Position numbers and translations under genes: made by a program. Of a stretch of DNA of 63,481 nucleotides, positions 8,748-17,850 are shown piece after piece. Within the stretch, counting starts at the first letter, position 1. Every line of letters starts with the position of its first letter. The notes below the pieces were generated by a model that was not told the DNA's origin, made no database searches, and saw only the letters and a program-made list of their open reading frames with translations. The stretch is taken from NCBI GenBank assembly GCA_028818855.1, contig JAPPMY010000004.1, positions 1 to 63,481 on the forward strand, given 5' to 3'. Source of the DNA: Rhodospirillales bacterium. GTDB lineage: Bacteria > Pseudomonadota > Alphaproteobacteria > UBA828.

Positions 8748-10412
8748 TCAGAGGCCCAGCGACGCCCGGTAAAGCGCGATCTGGCTGTCACGCCCGATCT
8801 GGTCTGTGATCCTCTCCCACGCGGCCGCGATGCGGTCCGCGCCTTCCTGGGCGCCGTACTCGCCGGCGTAGATCCGCGCCAGCTCGTCCTCGGCGACCGA
8901 GTAGTACTGGAAGATGCCCGGAATGCGCGGCTCGATCGCCGCATTGGGATGGTTGTAGGAGTCCGCCTCGGACGCGAGATAGTCCGCGATGAAGGCCTCG
9001 TCGTAGCCGGCGCCCACCCATTCCGGAATGTTGAAGTGGGAGTTCCGATAGGGCTGGAAGCCCGACGGATAGGCGGCGCACCAGAGCGAGAGGTCCTTGC
9101 CGCCGAGATGGGCGGCGGCGGACCAGGCGGCCTTCTGCTTCACCGGGTCGCTGTCCACGCGGGCCATGACGTAGACGCCCCAGCCGATGTAGGCCATGTT
9201 GGGCGAGAAATTCGGCCCGGATGCCGGGGTCTCCCACGCGCCGGTCGCCGCGTTGTAGACGTCGTCCGAGCCGGGGAGGATCGAGAAGCCGACCGTCTCG
9301 CCCACCACCGAGCTGTCGGAGGTCTTGGCGTTGGAGCCGATGTCGCCCCACCAGCTCAGCATCGAGCCGGTGCCGGCCAGGAACTGCTGGAAGCCCGTGG
9401 TGCCCGGGTCCGCGTTGATCTGGTCCGGCGGCTGGGCGTCGAGCGTATCCAGCACGTCCTGGATCGCCCGCACCCAGGCGGGGTTGTTGACGCGCGGCTT
9501 CATCGTGTCGGCGTCGAACAGCCATGCCGGATCGTCCGGGTGTTTGGCGTAAGCCGTCGCCCGCGAGCCGAGGAAGTAGAAGGCGAAGCCGCCCCAGCCC
9601 TTCAGCGGATCGAGGTAGCCGTAGGCGTCGAAGCCGCCCACCTTCTTGCCCTTGAGGAACTTGGTGACCTCCTGCACCTTCTGCCAGGTCGTCGGCACCT
9701 CCCAGGGGCCCTCGTGGCCTTCGGCCTCCCAGACCGCCGCAAGGTTCTCGTCCGCGAAGTAGTCGGTGCGATAGTTGAAGTTGTGGCAGTCGCCATCGAT
9801 CGAGATGCGGTAGGTCTTGCCGTCCCAGGTGCCGACCGGCGCCTTGAGGTAGCCGACATAGTCCTCCATGTCGATCTGGCTCTTCACCCAGTCCGGCATG
9901 ACCGAGGCGAGGCCCTTGCCGCAGACGTCGCCCTCGAAGGGCGCGCCCATCTCGATGATGTCGAAATCGACCGTGCCCGTGGCGATCGACTGCTGCAGGC
10001 GCGCGTTGTAGTCGGCCTGCGCAAGGTCGATCCAGTTGATGGTGGCCCCGGTATAGGCCTCCCACGGCTTCAGGAAACCGCGGAAGAGGAAGTTGTGGAG
10101 GTTCTGGTTGTTGAGGCCGAGGAAGGTAAGCTCAAGACCCTCGAACTCGCCTTCGGAGACATGCTCCTTGGCCGGGCCGAGGCACATCGCACCCACCTTC
10201 TGCCAGTCGGAATCCATGGGAGAGCCGACGCCCACGCCCGGAATCTTGAGGATTTCGGCCCGGACATTGTCCTCTGCCGCCGACGAGCGCGCAAAGCCGC
10301 CAATGCCGGTACCCGCAAGCGCCGCCACCGCGCCGGTGCCGGCCATGCCCTTCAACATGCTGCGCCTGCTCGTCTGAGCAGCCATGATCCGATTGAAGAC
10401 GTCCACTCTCAT
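8748..10412 (-). CDS. Sugar ABC transporter substrate-binding protein, Tat-exported
   Basis: This 554-residue periplasmic solute-binding protein (family 1) is the first gene of the sugar operon. The N-terminus carries a twin-arginine signal (SRRSMLKG, residues 15-22) followed by an Ala/Gly-rich hydrophobic stretch and a likely cut near SSAAED. The ATG at 10412 is supported by a GGGAGA ribosome site 8 bases upstream. An internal ATG nine codons later lacks one. At over 550 residues it is longer than the usual 420-450 for CUT1 binding proteins. No match to a named sugar could be made. Confidence 0.88.
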   Translation of the reverse strand: MRVDVFNRIMAAQTSRRSMLKGMAGTGAVAALAGTGIGGFARSSAAEDNVRAEILKIPGVGVGSPMDSDWQKVGAMCLGPAKEHVSEGEFEGLELTFLGLNNQNLHNFLFRGFLKPWEAYTGATINWIDLAQADYNARLQQSIATGTVDFDIIEMGAPFEGDVCGKGLASVMPDWVKSQIDMEDYVGYLKAPVGTWDGKTYRISIDGDCHNFNYRTDYFADENLAAVWEAEGHEGPWEVPTTWQKVQEVTKFLKGKKVGGFDAYGYLDPLKGWGGFAFYFLGSRATAYAKHPDDPAWLFDADTMKPRVNNPAWVRAIQDVLDTLDAQPPDQINADPGTTGFQQFLAGTGSMLSWWGDIGSNAKTSDSSVVGETVGFSILPGSDDVYNAATGAWETPASGPNFSPNMAYIGWGVYVMARVDSDPVKQKAAWSAAAHLGGKDLSLWCAAYPSGFQPYRNSHFNIPEWVGAGYDEAFIADYLASEADSYNHPNAAIEPRIPGIFQYYSVAEDELARIYAGEYGAQEGADRIAAAWERITDQIGRDSQIALYRASLGL

Positions 10413-10491
10413 GCGTCATCTCTCCCTGAAGAAGGTCGCCCCGTGCCCGCCGTCGCCCCGTGCGCCGGATGGGCCTGAGACACTGGCCGGA

Positions 10492-10520
10492 AACTAGGAC
10501 CTCGCTTCCCGGACTGTCAA
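10492..10520 (-). promoter_or_regulatory. Candidate promoter of the sugar operon
   Basis: On the minus strand there is a TTGACA -35 box, a 17-base spacer and a CTAGTT -10 box (compare the alphaproteobacterial CTATAT). It is placed about 80 bases before the binding-protein ATG. It lies between that gene and the hairpin repeat. It is predicted from sequence only. Confidence 0.45.
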
Positions 10521-10544
10521 CAGAAGCACCCGCCGGATGCGGTT

Positions 10545-10592
10545 GGAGCGCTTTTTGACCTGTCGCGATCTCGTCAGGTCGAAGAGCGCTCC
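10545..10592. repeat. Large hairpin repeat, copy 1
   Basis: Two 18-base arms (starting GGAGCGCTTTTTGACC and ending GAAGAGCGCTCC) pair with 16 Watson-Crick and 2 G-U contacts around a 12-base loop. It starts 21 bases beyond the mlaA stop and could end that transcript, although there is no T-tract. One arm plus loop recurs at 16127-16159 with 28 of 33 bases identical, so this is a dispersed element. Confidence 0.65.
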
Positions 10593-10612
10593 AGCCGGAA
10601 TTCTCCCCCGCC

Positions 10613-11479
10613 CTACTCGGGCGAATAGCCGGGGCAGATCACGTACTTCGGCTCGGTGCAGCCGCCGGTAAGCTCGCGCTGGCGCTCCTGGTAATTCCAG
10701 GCGCGCACCGCGTCGTAGGGATCGACGGCGTGCTCCCTCAGGAACAGGACCGGGTCGATCATCTCCTCGCGGCGCACGACGCCTTCGCTCACGCTGACTG
10801 CCAGGAGCTGCGTCGGGGCGAGCACGAAGGTGCGGGGATCGAGCAGGCCGTCGACGCCGAAGCCGATCGCGTCCCGCACCGTGGTGGGACCGAAGATCGG
10901 CAGCACGATGTAGGGTCCGCTGCTGATCCCGTAGTGATGGAGCGTCTGGCCGAAGTCCGCGTCATCGGCCGGGAGCCCCACGTTGGTCGCGACGTCGAAC
11001 AGCCCGGCCATCCCGGCGGTGCTGTTGACGACGAAGCGGCCGAGGCTCGTGCCCGCGCGGCGCCCTTCGAGCTGCAGCAGATGATTCGCGACGACGATCG
11101 GCTCCGCCAGGTTGGTGAACGCCCGGCTGATCGCGTGCCGGGCGTCCGTCGGCATCATGCCGCGGTAGAACTGCGCGATCGGATCGAGAAGGAGGAAGTC
11201 GAGCGCCCCGTTGACGTAGAAGAAGACCTGGTTCACGTCCTCGAAGGGATCGTCGTGACCGTCCTCTCCGCCCTCGCGCGGCAGGACCGGCCAGTCCGCG
11301 CCCCGGCTCTCCACCGGCGGAGCATCGTCGAGGGAGCTGACCTCCTCGTCCATGAGGCTCTCCAGGACCGCGCAGCCCTGCACGGCGGGGACGGTCAGGA
11401 GCAGAATGATCGCGGCCGCCGCAGCCCGGTTCACGAGGCCGGGCCGCTGCATCCGGCTATGTCGCGGCCGCCGGGTCAT
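10613..11479 (-). CDS. mlaA: MlaA (VacJ) family outer-membrane lipoprotein
   Basis: This is the outer-membrane component of the Mla pathway, which removes misplaced phospholipids from the outer leaflet. It has a lipoprotein signal peptide with lipobox AVQGC (Cys36), then the family hallmark DPFEDVNQ, and hydrophobic stretches typical of the ring-shaped fold. At 288 residues it is of normal family length. The ATG at 11479 lies inside the upstream dehydratase gene. An ATG nine codons later is also possible. The other mla genes are not in the window. It probably shares transcripts with the upstream dehydratase gene. Confidence 0.9.
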   Translation of the reverse strand: MTRRPRHSRMQRPGLVNRAAAAAIILLLTVPAVQGCAVLESLMDEEVSSLDDAPPVESRGADWPVLPREGGEDGHDDPFEDVNQVFFYVNGALDFLLLDPIAQFYRGMMPTDARHAISRAFTNLAEPIVVANHLLQLEGRRAGTSLGRFVVNSTAGMAGLFDVATNVGLPADDADFGQTLHHYGISSGPYIVLPIFGPTTVRDAIGFGVDGLLDPRTFVLAPTQLLAVSVSEGVVRREEMIDPVLFLREHAVDPYDAVRAWNYQERQRELTGGCTEPKYVICPGYSPE

Positions 11480-12473
11480 CGTCTCGGTTCAGCACGGCCC
11501 GAAAGACGCCGGGATCGACGTTTCCGCCGGAGAGCACCGCCACCGTCGTGCGCCCGGCCGTGGCGATCCTGCCGGCGAGCACCGCCGCGAGCGCCGCCGC
11601 GCCCCCCGGCTCGACCACGAGCTTGAGGTGCAGGAACGCCGCCCGCATGGCCGCGCCGACCTCGTCGTCGTCCACGACAACGCCGCCCCGCACCCGCTCC
11701 ACGTTGATCGGGAAGGTGAGCGCGCCGGGCTTCGGCGCGAAGAGCGCGTCGCAGAGGCTCGCGGGCCCCGGGCCGGAGAGGCCGACGCGCTCGCCCCGCT
11801 CGAACGACATGGCATGGTCGTCGTAGCCTTTCGGCTCCGCCGTGTGAAGCTGCGTCTCGGGCCAGGCATCGGCGATGGCGAGCGAGGTTCCGGCCATCAG
11901 CCCGCCGCCGCCGGCGGGCACGACCACCGCATCGGGCCGGCAGCCGATGGCGCCGCACTGGCGCACGATCTCGTGCCCCACGGTCCCCTGCCCGGCGATG
12001 ACGTGAAAATCGTCATAGGGCTTGACCAGCGTGGCCCCCCGCTCCTCCGCGATGCGCGTGCCGAGCGCCTCGCGCGCCTCGCTGGCACGGTCGTAAAGCA
12101 CGACCTCCGCCCCGTGACGGCGCGTACCCGCGATCTTCACCGCCGGCGCGTCCCTCGGCATGACGATGACCGCCGGCACGCCGACGAGTCGCGCGGCAGC
12201 CGCGACCGCCTGCGCATGGTTGCCCGAGGAGTAGGCCACCACGCCGCCTGCCCTGGCATCCGCACCCAGCTGCAGCAGCCGGTTGCAGGCGCCCCGGAAC
12301 TTGAACGAGCCGGTGCGCTGCAGCGGCTCTGCCTTGAGCAGCAGCCGCCCGCCGATCCGCTCGTCGAGGGCGTCGGCACGCAGCAGCGGCGTTTCGACCG
12401 CGTGCCCGCCGAGGCGCGCCGCGGCCGCATACACGTCCGCCGGCGTCGGCAGGGGCTCCCCTATGCGGCTCAC
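11457..12473 (-). CDS. Threonine/serine dehydratase family, PLP-dependent
   Basis: This is a 338-residue fold-type II PLP enzyme. The PLP lysine lies in RTGSFKFRGA, the substrate loop is SSGNHAQ, and the phosphate-binding loop is PAGGGGLMAG. There is no C-terminal ACT regulatory domain, so it resembles catabolic threonine dehydratase or serine racemase/hydroxyaspartate dehydratase rather than biosynthetic IlvA. The GTG start is chosen because it overlaps the transglycosylase stop as GTGA. The longer frame upstream is just the other frame of that gene. The exact substrate is uncertain. Confidence 0.85.
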   Translation of the reverse strand: MSRIGEPLPTPADVYAAAARLGGHAVETPLLRADALDERIGGRLLLKAEPLQRTGSFKFRGACNRLLQLGADARAGGVVAYSSGNHAQAVAAAARLVGVPAVIVMPRDAPAVKIAGTRRHGAEVVLYDRASEAREALGTRIAEERGATLVKPYDDFHVIAGQGTVGHEIVRQCGAIGCRPDAVVVPAGGGGLMAGTSLAIADAWPETQLHTAEPKGYDDHAMSFERGERVGLSGPGPASLCDALFAPKPGALTFPINVERVRGGVVVDDDEVGAAMRAAFLHLKLVVEPGGAAALAAVLAGRIATAGRTTVAVLSGGNVDPGVFRAVLNRDDDPAAAT

Positions 12474-14683
12474 GAGAGCCTCCGCCGCCGCAACGCTCCG
12501 CGATCCTTCCCGCCCCGGTCCGGGCGGTCGGCGGGCAGCACGACGCCGCCTCTCGCGGTCCGGCAACGCTCGGGCAGGGCGTCGCCGTCGCGCGGTCTGC
12601 AGGTGAGCACCACCGTGCGCCGCGCCCCGCCGCGCGTGAGATCCCGTTCGAGGCTCGCCGCGGTCGGCCGGCGGCCGAGCTGCCAGCGGTAGACCTGGGT
12701 CCCTTCAAGCACCCGTTGAACGTAGTTTCGAGTCTCCGGGATCGGGATCATTTCGATCCAGTCGATGATGTCCACGTCCGCGTCGTGCCGGGGGTCGCCG
12801 TTCGCCGCGATCCAGCGGGCGACGTTGCGGGGGCCCCCATTATAGGCGGCGGCGGCCAGCAGGTACGAACCGTCATAGCGCTCGATCAGGTCGTCGAGAT
12901 AGCGGCTGCCGAGAGCGATGTTGTGGGAGGCGCTGGACGTGAGGCGCCTGGTGGACTCGCTCAGGCCCATGCTGCGGGCGACGCTCCGCGCGGTCCGCGG
13001 CATGAGCTGCATCAGGCCGAGCGCGCCCGCGCTGCTGCGCGCCTCCCGGTCGAAGCGGCTCTCCTGGCGGATCAGCGCGAGCACCAGCGCGCGCTCGAGG
13101 TCGCCGTCCTTGCGCGCGAACGGCAGGTCAACCAGCGGAAACAGCCGGTCGATCGAGGCGTAGCCGTCCCGCGCGGCCTGCTGGGCGGCCCTGATCGCCT
13201 GATCGGGCTTGCCGACCGAGAGCGCGAGCGCCGAGATCTCGGCGTGGTCCGCCTCGTTGTGCGCGAGCCGGCTCAGGCGGTGGTAGAAGGGCTCGGCCAG
13301 GTAGTCGCGCCCGAGGAACGTGAGGAAGCGCACGGCAGCGACCAGGGAATGGCCATTGAGCGTCGTTCCGACCGGAACCGCAGCCTGAGGCGCGTCGGGG
13401 ATCAGCGGCGCGTCCCGTGCCGCGATCCGCGCCAGGGCGAGCTGGCCGTAGAAGGTGCCGGGATAGGCCGCCGCCCTCTCGTACCAGAGGACCGCGCCGT
13501 CCCGTTCGCCAAGCGCCTCGGCGGCCCGGCCCGCCCAGTAGGCGCCGCGCGCGCGGCTGACCGGCATGGTCACCGCGCCGTGCATGTTCACGAAATGCGG
13601 GAACGCCGCGCGCGGGTCGTCGAGAAAGCGAAGCGCGATCCAGCCGGCCAGCCATTCCGCCTCCGAGAAGGTCGAGGCCATGGACTGACCGTGACCTGCG
13701 GCGATCGCATAGGCCCGCTGCGTCCTCCCGTCTTCGAGCGCGCGGCGCGTGAGAATGGCGCGCTCCCGCCACCAGAGCTTGGGCCGGGGTCCGAGTTCCC
13801 GCGGCGGCGAGCGCAGGAGGGCGTAGGAATCGTCGTCGCGGTCCTTGGCGCGGCGCCAGCGCAGGCGCTCGTAGACCAAACCCGGATGATCGCGAAGCGC
13901 GCGCGGCACCCGCGCGATGGCCCGGTCCACCCCGCCCTGCCGCGCGCGGAGCGTGAGCCGCGCCTCCGCCAGGTGCTGATGCCCCTCGTCGACGTAGCGG
14001 TACATCCGTCGCGCCGCGCCGGCGCGATGGGCCCACACCAGGCGGTCGAGGCGCGCGATGTGGTCCTCCCGCCGCAGCATCGAGCGATAGCGGCGATAGG
14101 TCTCGCGCAGCTCCCGCGCGCTGAACGATCCCTCGACCCATGCCGTGCGAACCTGAGTGGCGGCGCGCTCGTCCTCGCCCCCGGCGAGCAGGGCGTCGGC
14201 ATAGCGGAGCCGGCCGGGGGCGCTGATCGGGTCCCGCCACTGATACCAGGCGATGACCTCGGCGTCGGAGACGCCGCGCGCCATCGCGGCTTCCGCATTG
14301 GTCTGGAGCAGTCTCTGGTCCGGCCAGTCCGGGTGCTCGTCGATGAACCGTGCGATCTCGTGGAAGGAGGCCGTGCTGCCGGGGCGGCTGTAGTCCCACC
14401 ACTGCAGGATCGTCGCGCCGAGCGGGTCGTGGGCTCTCCGGGCCAGGCCGTGGGCGCGCCGCCAGTTGTCGCGCGCCGCGGCCCTGAACGCATCGACGTA
14501 GAGGGCGATGTCCGCCCGGCTCACGGCCGGCGGCATGGGCGTCTCCGCCTGCCCCGGCACGGGCACGGCGGAGGCCGCAGGCAGGAGCACGAGCGCCGCG
14601 GCGAGAAGCGCCCGCCGAGCCCATCGGGCGGCCTTGCGCGCGCGGCGCGGGAGGTCTGACGTTGGACGCGGCCTTGTTCCCAT
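12470..14683 (-). CDS. Soluble lytic murein transglycosylase (Slt family)
   Basis: This periplasmic enzyme cleaves peptidoglycan glycan strands to 1,6-anhydro ends. It has 737 residues: a signal peptide ([15 protein letters not shown]), a long helical superhelix domain, then the C-terminal SLT domain with the catalytic Glu in [10 protein letters not shown], the GLMQLMP motif and AYNGGPRN. The arginine-rich tail after the SLT domain is unusual but in frame. Its ATG is only about 55 bases from divergent dapA. The stop overlaps the dehydratase GTG. Confidence 0.93.
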   Translation of the reverse strand: MGTRPRPTSDLPRRARKAARWARRALLAAALVLLPAASAVPVPGQAETPMPPAVSRADIALYVDAFRAAARDNWRRAHGLARRAHDPLGATILQWWDYSRPGSTASFHEIARFIDEHPDWPDQRLLQTNAEAAMARGVSDAEVIAWYQWRDPISAPGRLRYADALLAGGEDERAATQVRTAWVEGSFSARELRETYRRYRSMLRREDHIARLDRLVWAHRAGAARRMYRYVDEGHQHLAEARLTLRARQGGVDRAIARVPRALRDHPGLVYERLRWRRAKDRDDDSYALLRSPPRELGPRPKLWWRERAILTRRALEDGRTQRAYAIAAGHGQSMASTFSEAEWLAGWIALRFLDDPRAAFPHFVNMHGAVTMPVSRARGAYWAGRAAEALGERDGAVLWYERAAAYPGTFYGQLALARIAARDAPLIPDAPQAAVPVGTTLNGHSLVAAVRFLTFLGRDYLAEPFYHRLSRLAHNEADHAEISALALSVGKPDQAIRAAQQAARDGYASIDRLFPLVDLPFARKDGDLERALVLALIRQESRFDREARSSAGALGLMQLMPRTARSVARSMGLSESTRRLTSSASHNIALGSRYLDDLIERYDGSYLLAAAAYNGGPRNVARWIAANGDPRHDADVDIIDWIEMIPIPETRNYVQRVLEGTQVYRWQLGRRPTAASLERDLTRGGARRTVVLTCRPRDGDALPERCRTARGGVVLPADRPDRGGKDRGALRRRRLS

Positions 14684-14738
14684 ATTGCTGTCAACCTATT
14701 CTCGCCGGACCGGCAACTTACGACCATGGGAGCGTGGC

Positions 14739-15614
14739 ATGTTCCAGGGATACCTGACGGCCCTGATCACGCCGTTCCGCAATGGCGAGGTGGACGAAGA
14801 CGCCTATCGTGATTTCGTCGCCTGGCAGATCGATGAAGGCGCCGCCGGGCTCGTGCCCTGCGGAACCACGGGTGAATCGCCGACTCTCAGCCACGCGGAG
14901 CACCGCCGCGTGACCGAGATCTGCATCGAGGTCGCGGCAGGGCGGGTTCCGGTCGTGGCCGGCACGGGCTCCAACTCGACCGAGGAAGCGATCAGCCTCA
15001 CCCGCCACGCCAAGGACGCCGGCGCAGATGGCGCGCTGCTGGTCATGCCCTATTACAACAAGCCGACGCAAGAGGGCATGTACGCCCACTACAAGGCGGT
15101 CAACGACGCCGTGGACATCCCGCAGATCATCTACAACATCCCCGGCCGAAGCGTCGTGGACATGTCGGTCGAGACCATGGCGCGGCTGGCAGAGCTTCCC
15201 AACGTCGTGGGCGTCAAGGACGCGACCGCCGACCTCGGCCGGCCGACCCGCACCAGGAACGCGATCGGCGAGGCGTTCTGCCAGCTCTCGGGCGAGGACG
15301 GCACGATCATCGGCTTCCTCGCGCAGGGCGGCGACGGCTGCATCTCGGTGACGGCCAACGTGGCGCCGCGCCAGTGCGCGGGCTTCTTCGCCGCGTGGGA
15401 GCGGGGCGATGCCGGCGAGGCGCTCGACCGGCACACCCGGCTCATGCCGCTCCACGACACGCTCTTCGTCGAGAGCAACCCGATCCCGGTCAAGTACGCC
15501 GCGTCCCTCCTCGGCAAGTGCGAGCCGGAGGTGCGGCTCCCGCTGACCTCGCCCGGCGAGGCCAACCGCGAGCGGATCGAATCGGCGATGCGCCAAGTCG
15601 GCGTCCTCAACTGA
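14739..15614 (+). CDS. dapA: 4-hydroxy-tetrahydrodipicolinate synthase
   Basis: It condenses pyruvate with aspartate semialdehyde, the first committed step of diaminopimelate and lysine synthesis. It has 291 residues, the usual length. The hallmark [10 protein letters not shown] lies near residue 43, the catalytic Tyr is in IIYNIPGRS, and the Schiff-base Lys is in GVKDAT. The ATG has a GGGAG ribosome site. smpB follows after a short space containing a hairpin. Confidence 0.96.
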   Translation: MFQGYLTALITPFRNGEVDEDAYRDFVAWQIDEGAAGLVPCGTTGESPTLSHAEHRRVTEICIEVAAGRVPVVAGTGSNSTEEAISLTRHAKDAGADGALLVMPYYNKPTQEGMYAHYKAVNDAVDIPQIIYNIPGRSVVDMSVETMARLAELPNVVGVKDATADLGRPTRTRNAIGEAFCQLSGEDGTIIGFLAQGGDGCISVTANVAPRQCAGFFAAWERGDAGEALDRHTRLMPLHDTLFVESNPIPVKYAASLLGKCEPEVRLPLTSPGEANRERIESAMRQVGVLN

Positions 15615-15627
15615 GCGCAGCGCTCAG
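15611..15627 (+). other. Hairpin overlapping the dapA stop codon
   Basis: A 7-bp stem CTGAGCG / CGCTCAG with a 3-base loop includes the dapA TGA. There is no T-tract, so it may be a weak attenuator or processing site between dapA and smpB. Confidence 0.3.
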
Positions 15628-15654
15628 GCCACATCCCGCAAAGAGGCTCGCGCC

Positions 15655-16128
15655 GTGAGCGGCAATGCCGCCCCCGGCGGCAAGCGAATCGCGCAGAATC
15701 GCAAGGCCCGCCGGGACTACCACCTCGAGCGGCCCTTCGAGGTCGGCATTCGGCTCACCGGCACCGAGGTCAAGTCGCTCCGGGCCGGCCGCGCCAACAT
15801 CAACGATGCCTACGCCGCCGAACGCGGCGGCGAGGTCTTCCTGATAAACGCGCACATCTCCCAGTACGAGGGCGCGGGCACCTTCAATCACGACCCCGTG
15901 CGGCCGCGCAAGCTGCTCCTGCACAAGCGCGAGATCCGCAAGCTCGTGGGCGCGCTTCGCCGCGGCGGCGTGACCCTGGTGCCGCTCACCCTCTATTTCA
16001 ACGAGCGCGGCATCGCCAAGGTCGCGCTCGCCATGGCGTCGGGCAAGCGCAAGTACGACAAGCGCGCCGCCGAGAAGGAGCGCGACTGGAAGCGCCAGAA
16101 GGAACGCCTGGTCCGCGATCGGGGATAG
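15655..16128 (+). CDS. smpB: SsrA-binding protein SmpB (trans-translation)
   Basis: It binds tmRNA and delivers it to stalled ribosomes. It has 157 residues, with the N-terminal motif NRKARRDYHLE, the core GTEVKSLR and NINDAY, and the basic C-terminal tail KYDKRAAEKERDWKRQKERL that mimics mRNA in the decoding centre. The start is GTG with an AAGAGG ribosome site. No ssrA gene was recognised nearby. It follows dapA on the same strand. Confidence 0.97.
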   Translation: MSGNAAPGGKRIAQNRKARRDYHLERPFEVGIRLTGTEVKSLRAGRANINDAYAAERGGEVFLINAHISQYEGAGTFNHDPVRPRKLLLHKREIRKLVGALRRGGVTLVPLTLYFNERGIAKVALAMASGKRKYDKRAAEKERDWKRQKERLVRDRG

Positions 16129-16159
16129 AGCGCCTTTCGACCCGACGGGATCGCGACAG
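16127..16159. repeat. Partial second copy of the hairpin repeat at 10545-10592
   Basis: It matches 28 of 33 bases of the reverse complement of copy 1, including an 11-base exact block (GATCGCGACAG) and TTCGACC. It starts inside the smpB stop codon. The second arm is missing or strongly diverged. Confidence 0.55.
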
Positions 16160-16170
16160 CCCGAAGGACT

Positions 16171-16278
16171 CCCACCTCCCCCTGTCCCCCTCCTCCCAGG
16201 AGGAGGGGGAACGAAGGCGGCGCCAGCCTTTTCTCCCTCTCCTCCCCGCCGGGGAGGAGAGGGCCGGGGTGAGGTGGG
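16171..16278. repeat. Nested palindromic intergenic repeat
   Basis: Two perfect hairpins lie inside an outer stem. The first has 11-bp arms CCCCCTCCTCC / GGAGGAGGGGG. The second has 13-bp arms CCCTCTCCTCCCC / GGGGAGGAGAGGG. The outer arms are CCCACCTC / GAGGTGGG. This is a widespread proteobacterial intergenic element type. It may end smpB and UDG transcripts, which converge here. The remaining bases up to 16398 show no gene. Confidence 0.75.
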
Positions 16279-16398
16279 GGGCCGTGCCGCGCCGCGTTCA
16301 AATTGAAGAACGTGCGGAGCCGGGTCTGATCGCGTCCGGTCCGATGCTGCTCTGAAACGCAGTCGTCCATGACGGATACGTTCTGGCCCTCGGCCTGC

Positions 16399-17049
16399 TC
16401 AGTCCGGCGCGGCGCGGATCGCGGCGAACACGTCGGCGAACATCTGGGGCGTCAGGCGGCCCGTGTTCGTGTTGAGGCGCGAGCAGTGGTAGCTGTCGAA
16501 GAGCCGCCGCCCGTCGTCGAGGCGGTGAACCGCGCCGTGGGCGAAGCGGAAGGCGCCGGAGCGTAGGCCCAGCGCCCTCAGCACCGCGCCGTGGGCGACC
16601 TGCCCCAGCGCGAGAATGGCACGAAGGCCGCTCATCGCCGCGATCTCAGCCTCGAGGAACCCGCGGCAGGCCGCGATTTCCGCCGCCTTCGGCCGGTTTT
16701 GCGGCGGCACGCAGCGAACGGCGTTGGTGATGCGGCAGTCGTGGAGCGTGAGGCCGTCGCCGGGCGCAGCAGCGTACGCGCCGCGCGCGAAGCCGAACTG
16801 TCCGAGCGTCGCGTAGAGCAGATCGCCCGCAAAATCGCCGGTGAACGGCCGGCCGGTGCGGTTGGCCCCGCGCAGCCCCGGCGCGAGGCCGACGATCAGG
16901 AGCCGGGCGTCGAGGCTGCCGAAGCTCGGCACCGGCGCGTTGTGCCAGTCCGGCTCCGACGCACGATGCTCCTCGCGAAAGGCCGCGAGCCGCAGGCAGC
17001 GGCCGCAGTCCCGGTCCGGCGCGGGCGGAGCCGGCACCGGCGCGCTCAC
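16399..17049 (-). CDS. Uracil-DNA glycosylase, family 5 (UDGb-like)
   Basis: This base-excision repair enzyme removes uracil (and, in this family, often deaminated purines) from DNA. It has 216 residues. Motif 1, GLAPGLRGANRTGRPFTGD, lacks the polar catalytic residue of families 1 and 4 and matches the UDGb form. Motif 3 is HCSRLNTNTGRLTP. Four Cys (CGRC, AVRCVPP, AACRGF) suit an iron-sulfur cluster. The GTG start overlaps the NYN gene stop (GTGA). Any longer start would lie inside that gene. Confidence 0.9.
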   Translation of the reverse strand: MSAPVPAPPAPDRDCGRCLRLAAFREEHRASEPDWHNAPVPSFGSLDARLLIVGLAPGLRGANRTGRPFTGDFAGDLLYATLGQFGFARGAYAAAPGDGLTLHDCRITNAVRCVPPQNRPKAAEIAACRGFLEAEIAAMSGLRAILALGQVAHGAVLRALGLRSGAFRFAHGAVHRLDDGRRLFDSYHCSRLNTNTGRLTPQMFADVFAAIRAAPD

Positions 17050-17690
17050 ACCGTGTGCGCGATCTCGTCGGCCATGTCGTCCTCGTCGCCCTCGCCGTCG
17101 AACCCTTCGTACTCGTCCTCCATCGGCTCCCGGATGACGCGGGCGCGCTCGTTCCGCCACTTGGGCTCACGCGCGATCAGGGGCTCAAGGTCCTGCAGCT
17201 CGATGAAGTAGTCCGCCTGGCGGCGCAGCTCGTCGGCGATCATGGGCGGCTGCGAGCGGATGGTGCTGACGACCGTCACCAGCACACCCTTGCGCTGAAC
17301 GGCCTCGATCGCGCGGCGGAAGTCGCCGTCGCCGGAGAACAGCACGACATGGTCCAGGGCGCCCGACAGCTCCAGCATGTCGACCGCGATCTCGATATCC
17401 ATGTCGCCCTTGACCTTGCGCCGCCCCATGGAGTCGGTGAACTCCTTGGTCGGCTTCGTGATCAGGGTGTAGCCGTTGTAGTCGAGCCAGTCGACCAGCG
17501 GCCGGATCGGCGAATACTCCTGGTCCTCGACCAGCGCCGTGTAATAGAGCGCGCGGATGAGCCGGCCCTTGCCCGCGAACTCCTCGCGGAGCCGCTTGTA
17601 GTCGATGTCGAAACCGAGCGAACGGGCCGCGCCATAGAGGTTCGCGCCGTCGATGAAGAGGCCGATCCGCTCTTGCGGGTTGAAATCCAT
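17046..17690 (-). CDS. NYN-domain (LabA/DUF88) putative nuclease
   Basis: This 214-residue protein has a PIN-like NYN fold. The acidic metal-site residues appear in LFIDGANLY (about residues 11-19), KGDMDIEIAVDM and LFSGDGDF. It is probably a metal-dependent RNase. An acidic tail (DEYEGFDGEGDEDD) ends the protein. The ATG at 17690 is preferred over the TTG one codon earlier. It is translationally coupled to the UDG gene and divergent from folK. The RNA target is unknown. Confidence 0.85.
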   Translation of the reverse strand: MDFNPQERIGLFIDGANLYGAARSLGFDIDYKRLREEFAGKGRLIRALYYTALVEDQEYSPIRPLVDWLDYNGYTLITKPTKEFTDSMGRRKVKGDMDIEIAVDMLELSGALDHVVLFSGDGDFRRAIEAVQRKGVLVTVVSTIRSQPPMIADELRRQADYFIELQDLEPLIAREPKWRNERARVIREPMEDEYEGFDGEGDEDDMADEIAHTV

Positions 17691-17850
17691 CAAATTCTAT
17701 CCTTCTGAATGGGGTTGGGGAGAATGCCGTCGCTCGTGCCGTCGCTCGGTGGTGCCCCCGGATCGCCACTCGGTCGCGCTTGCCCGGCACGCAGGCAATA
17801 ACTAGGGATTCCCGACGGGGGGAACAAGTGCAAGCCCGAGGTTTTCGACC

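Noticed and set aside
6858..10478. A 1206-codon open frame on the plus strand opposite the sugar operon
   Set aside because: It lies fully antisense to four genes with intact family motifs. Its translation is low complexity and rich in Arg, Glu and His, as expected from GC-rich antisense third positions.
12474..12566. Longer start of the threonine dehydratase-like gene
   Set aside because: The extension is Arg/Pro-rich, lies in the transglycosylase gene, and the GTGA overlap gives a natural start.
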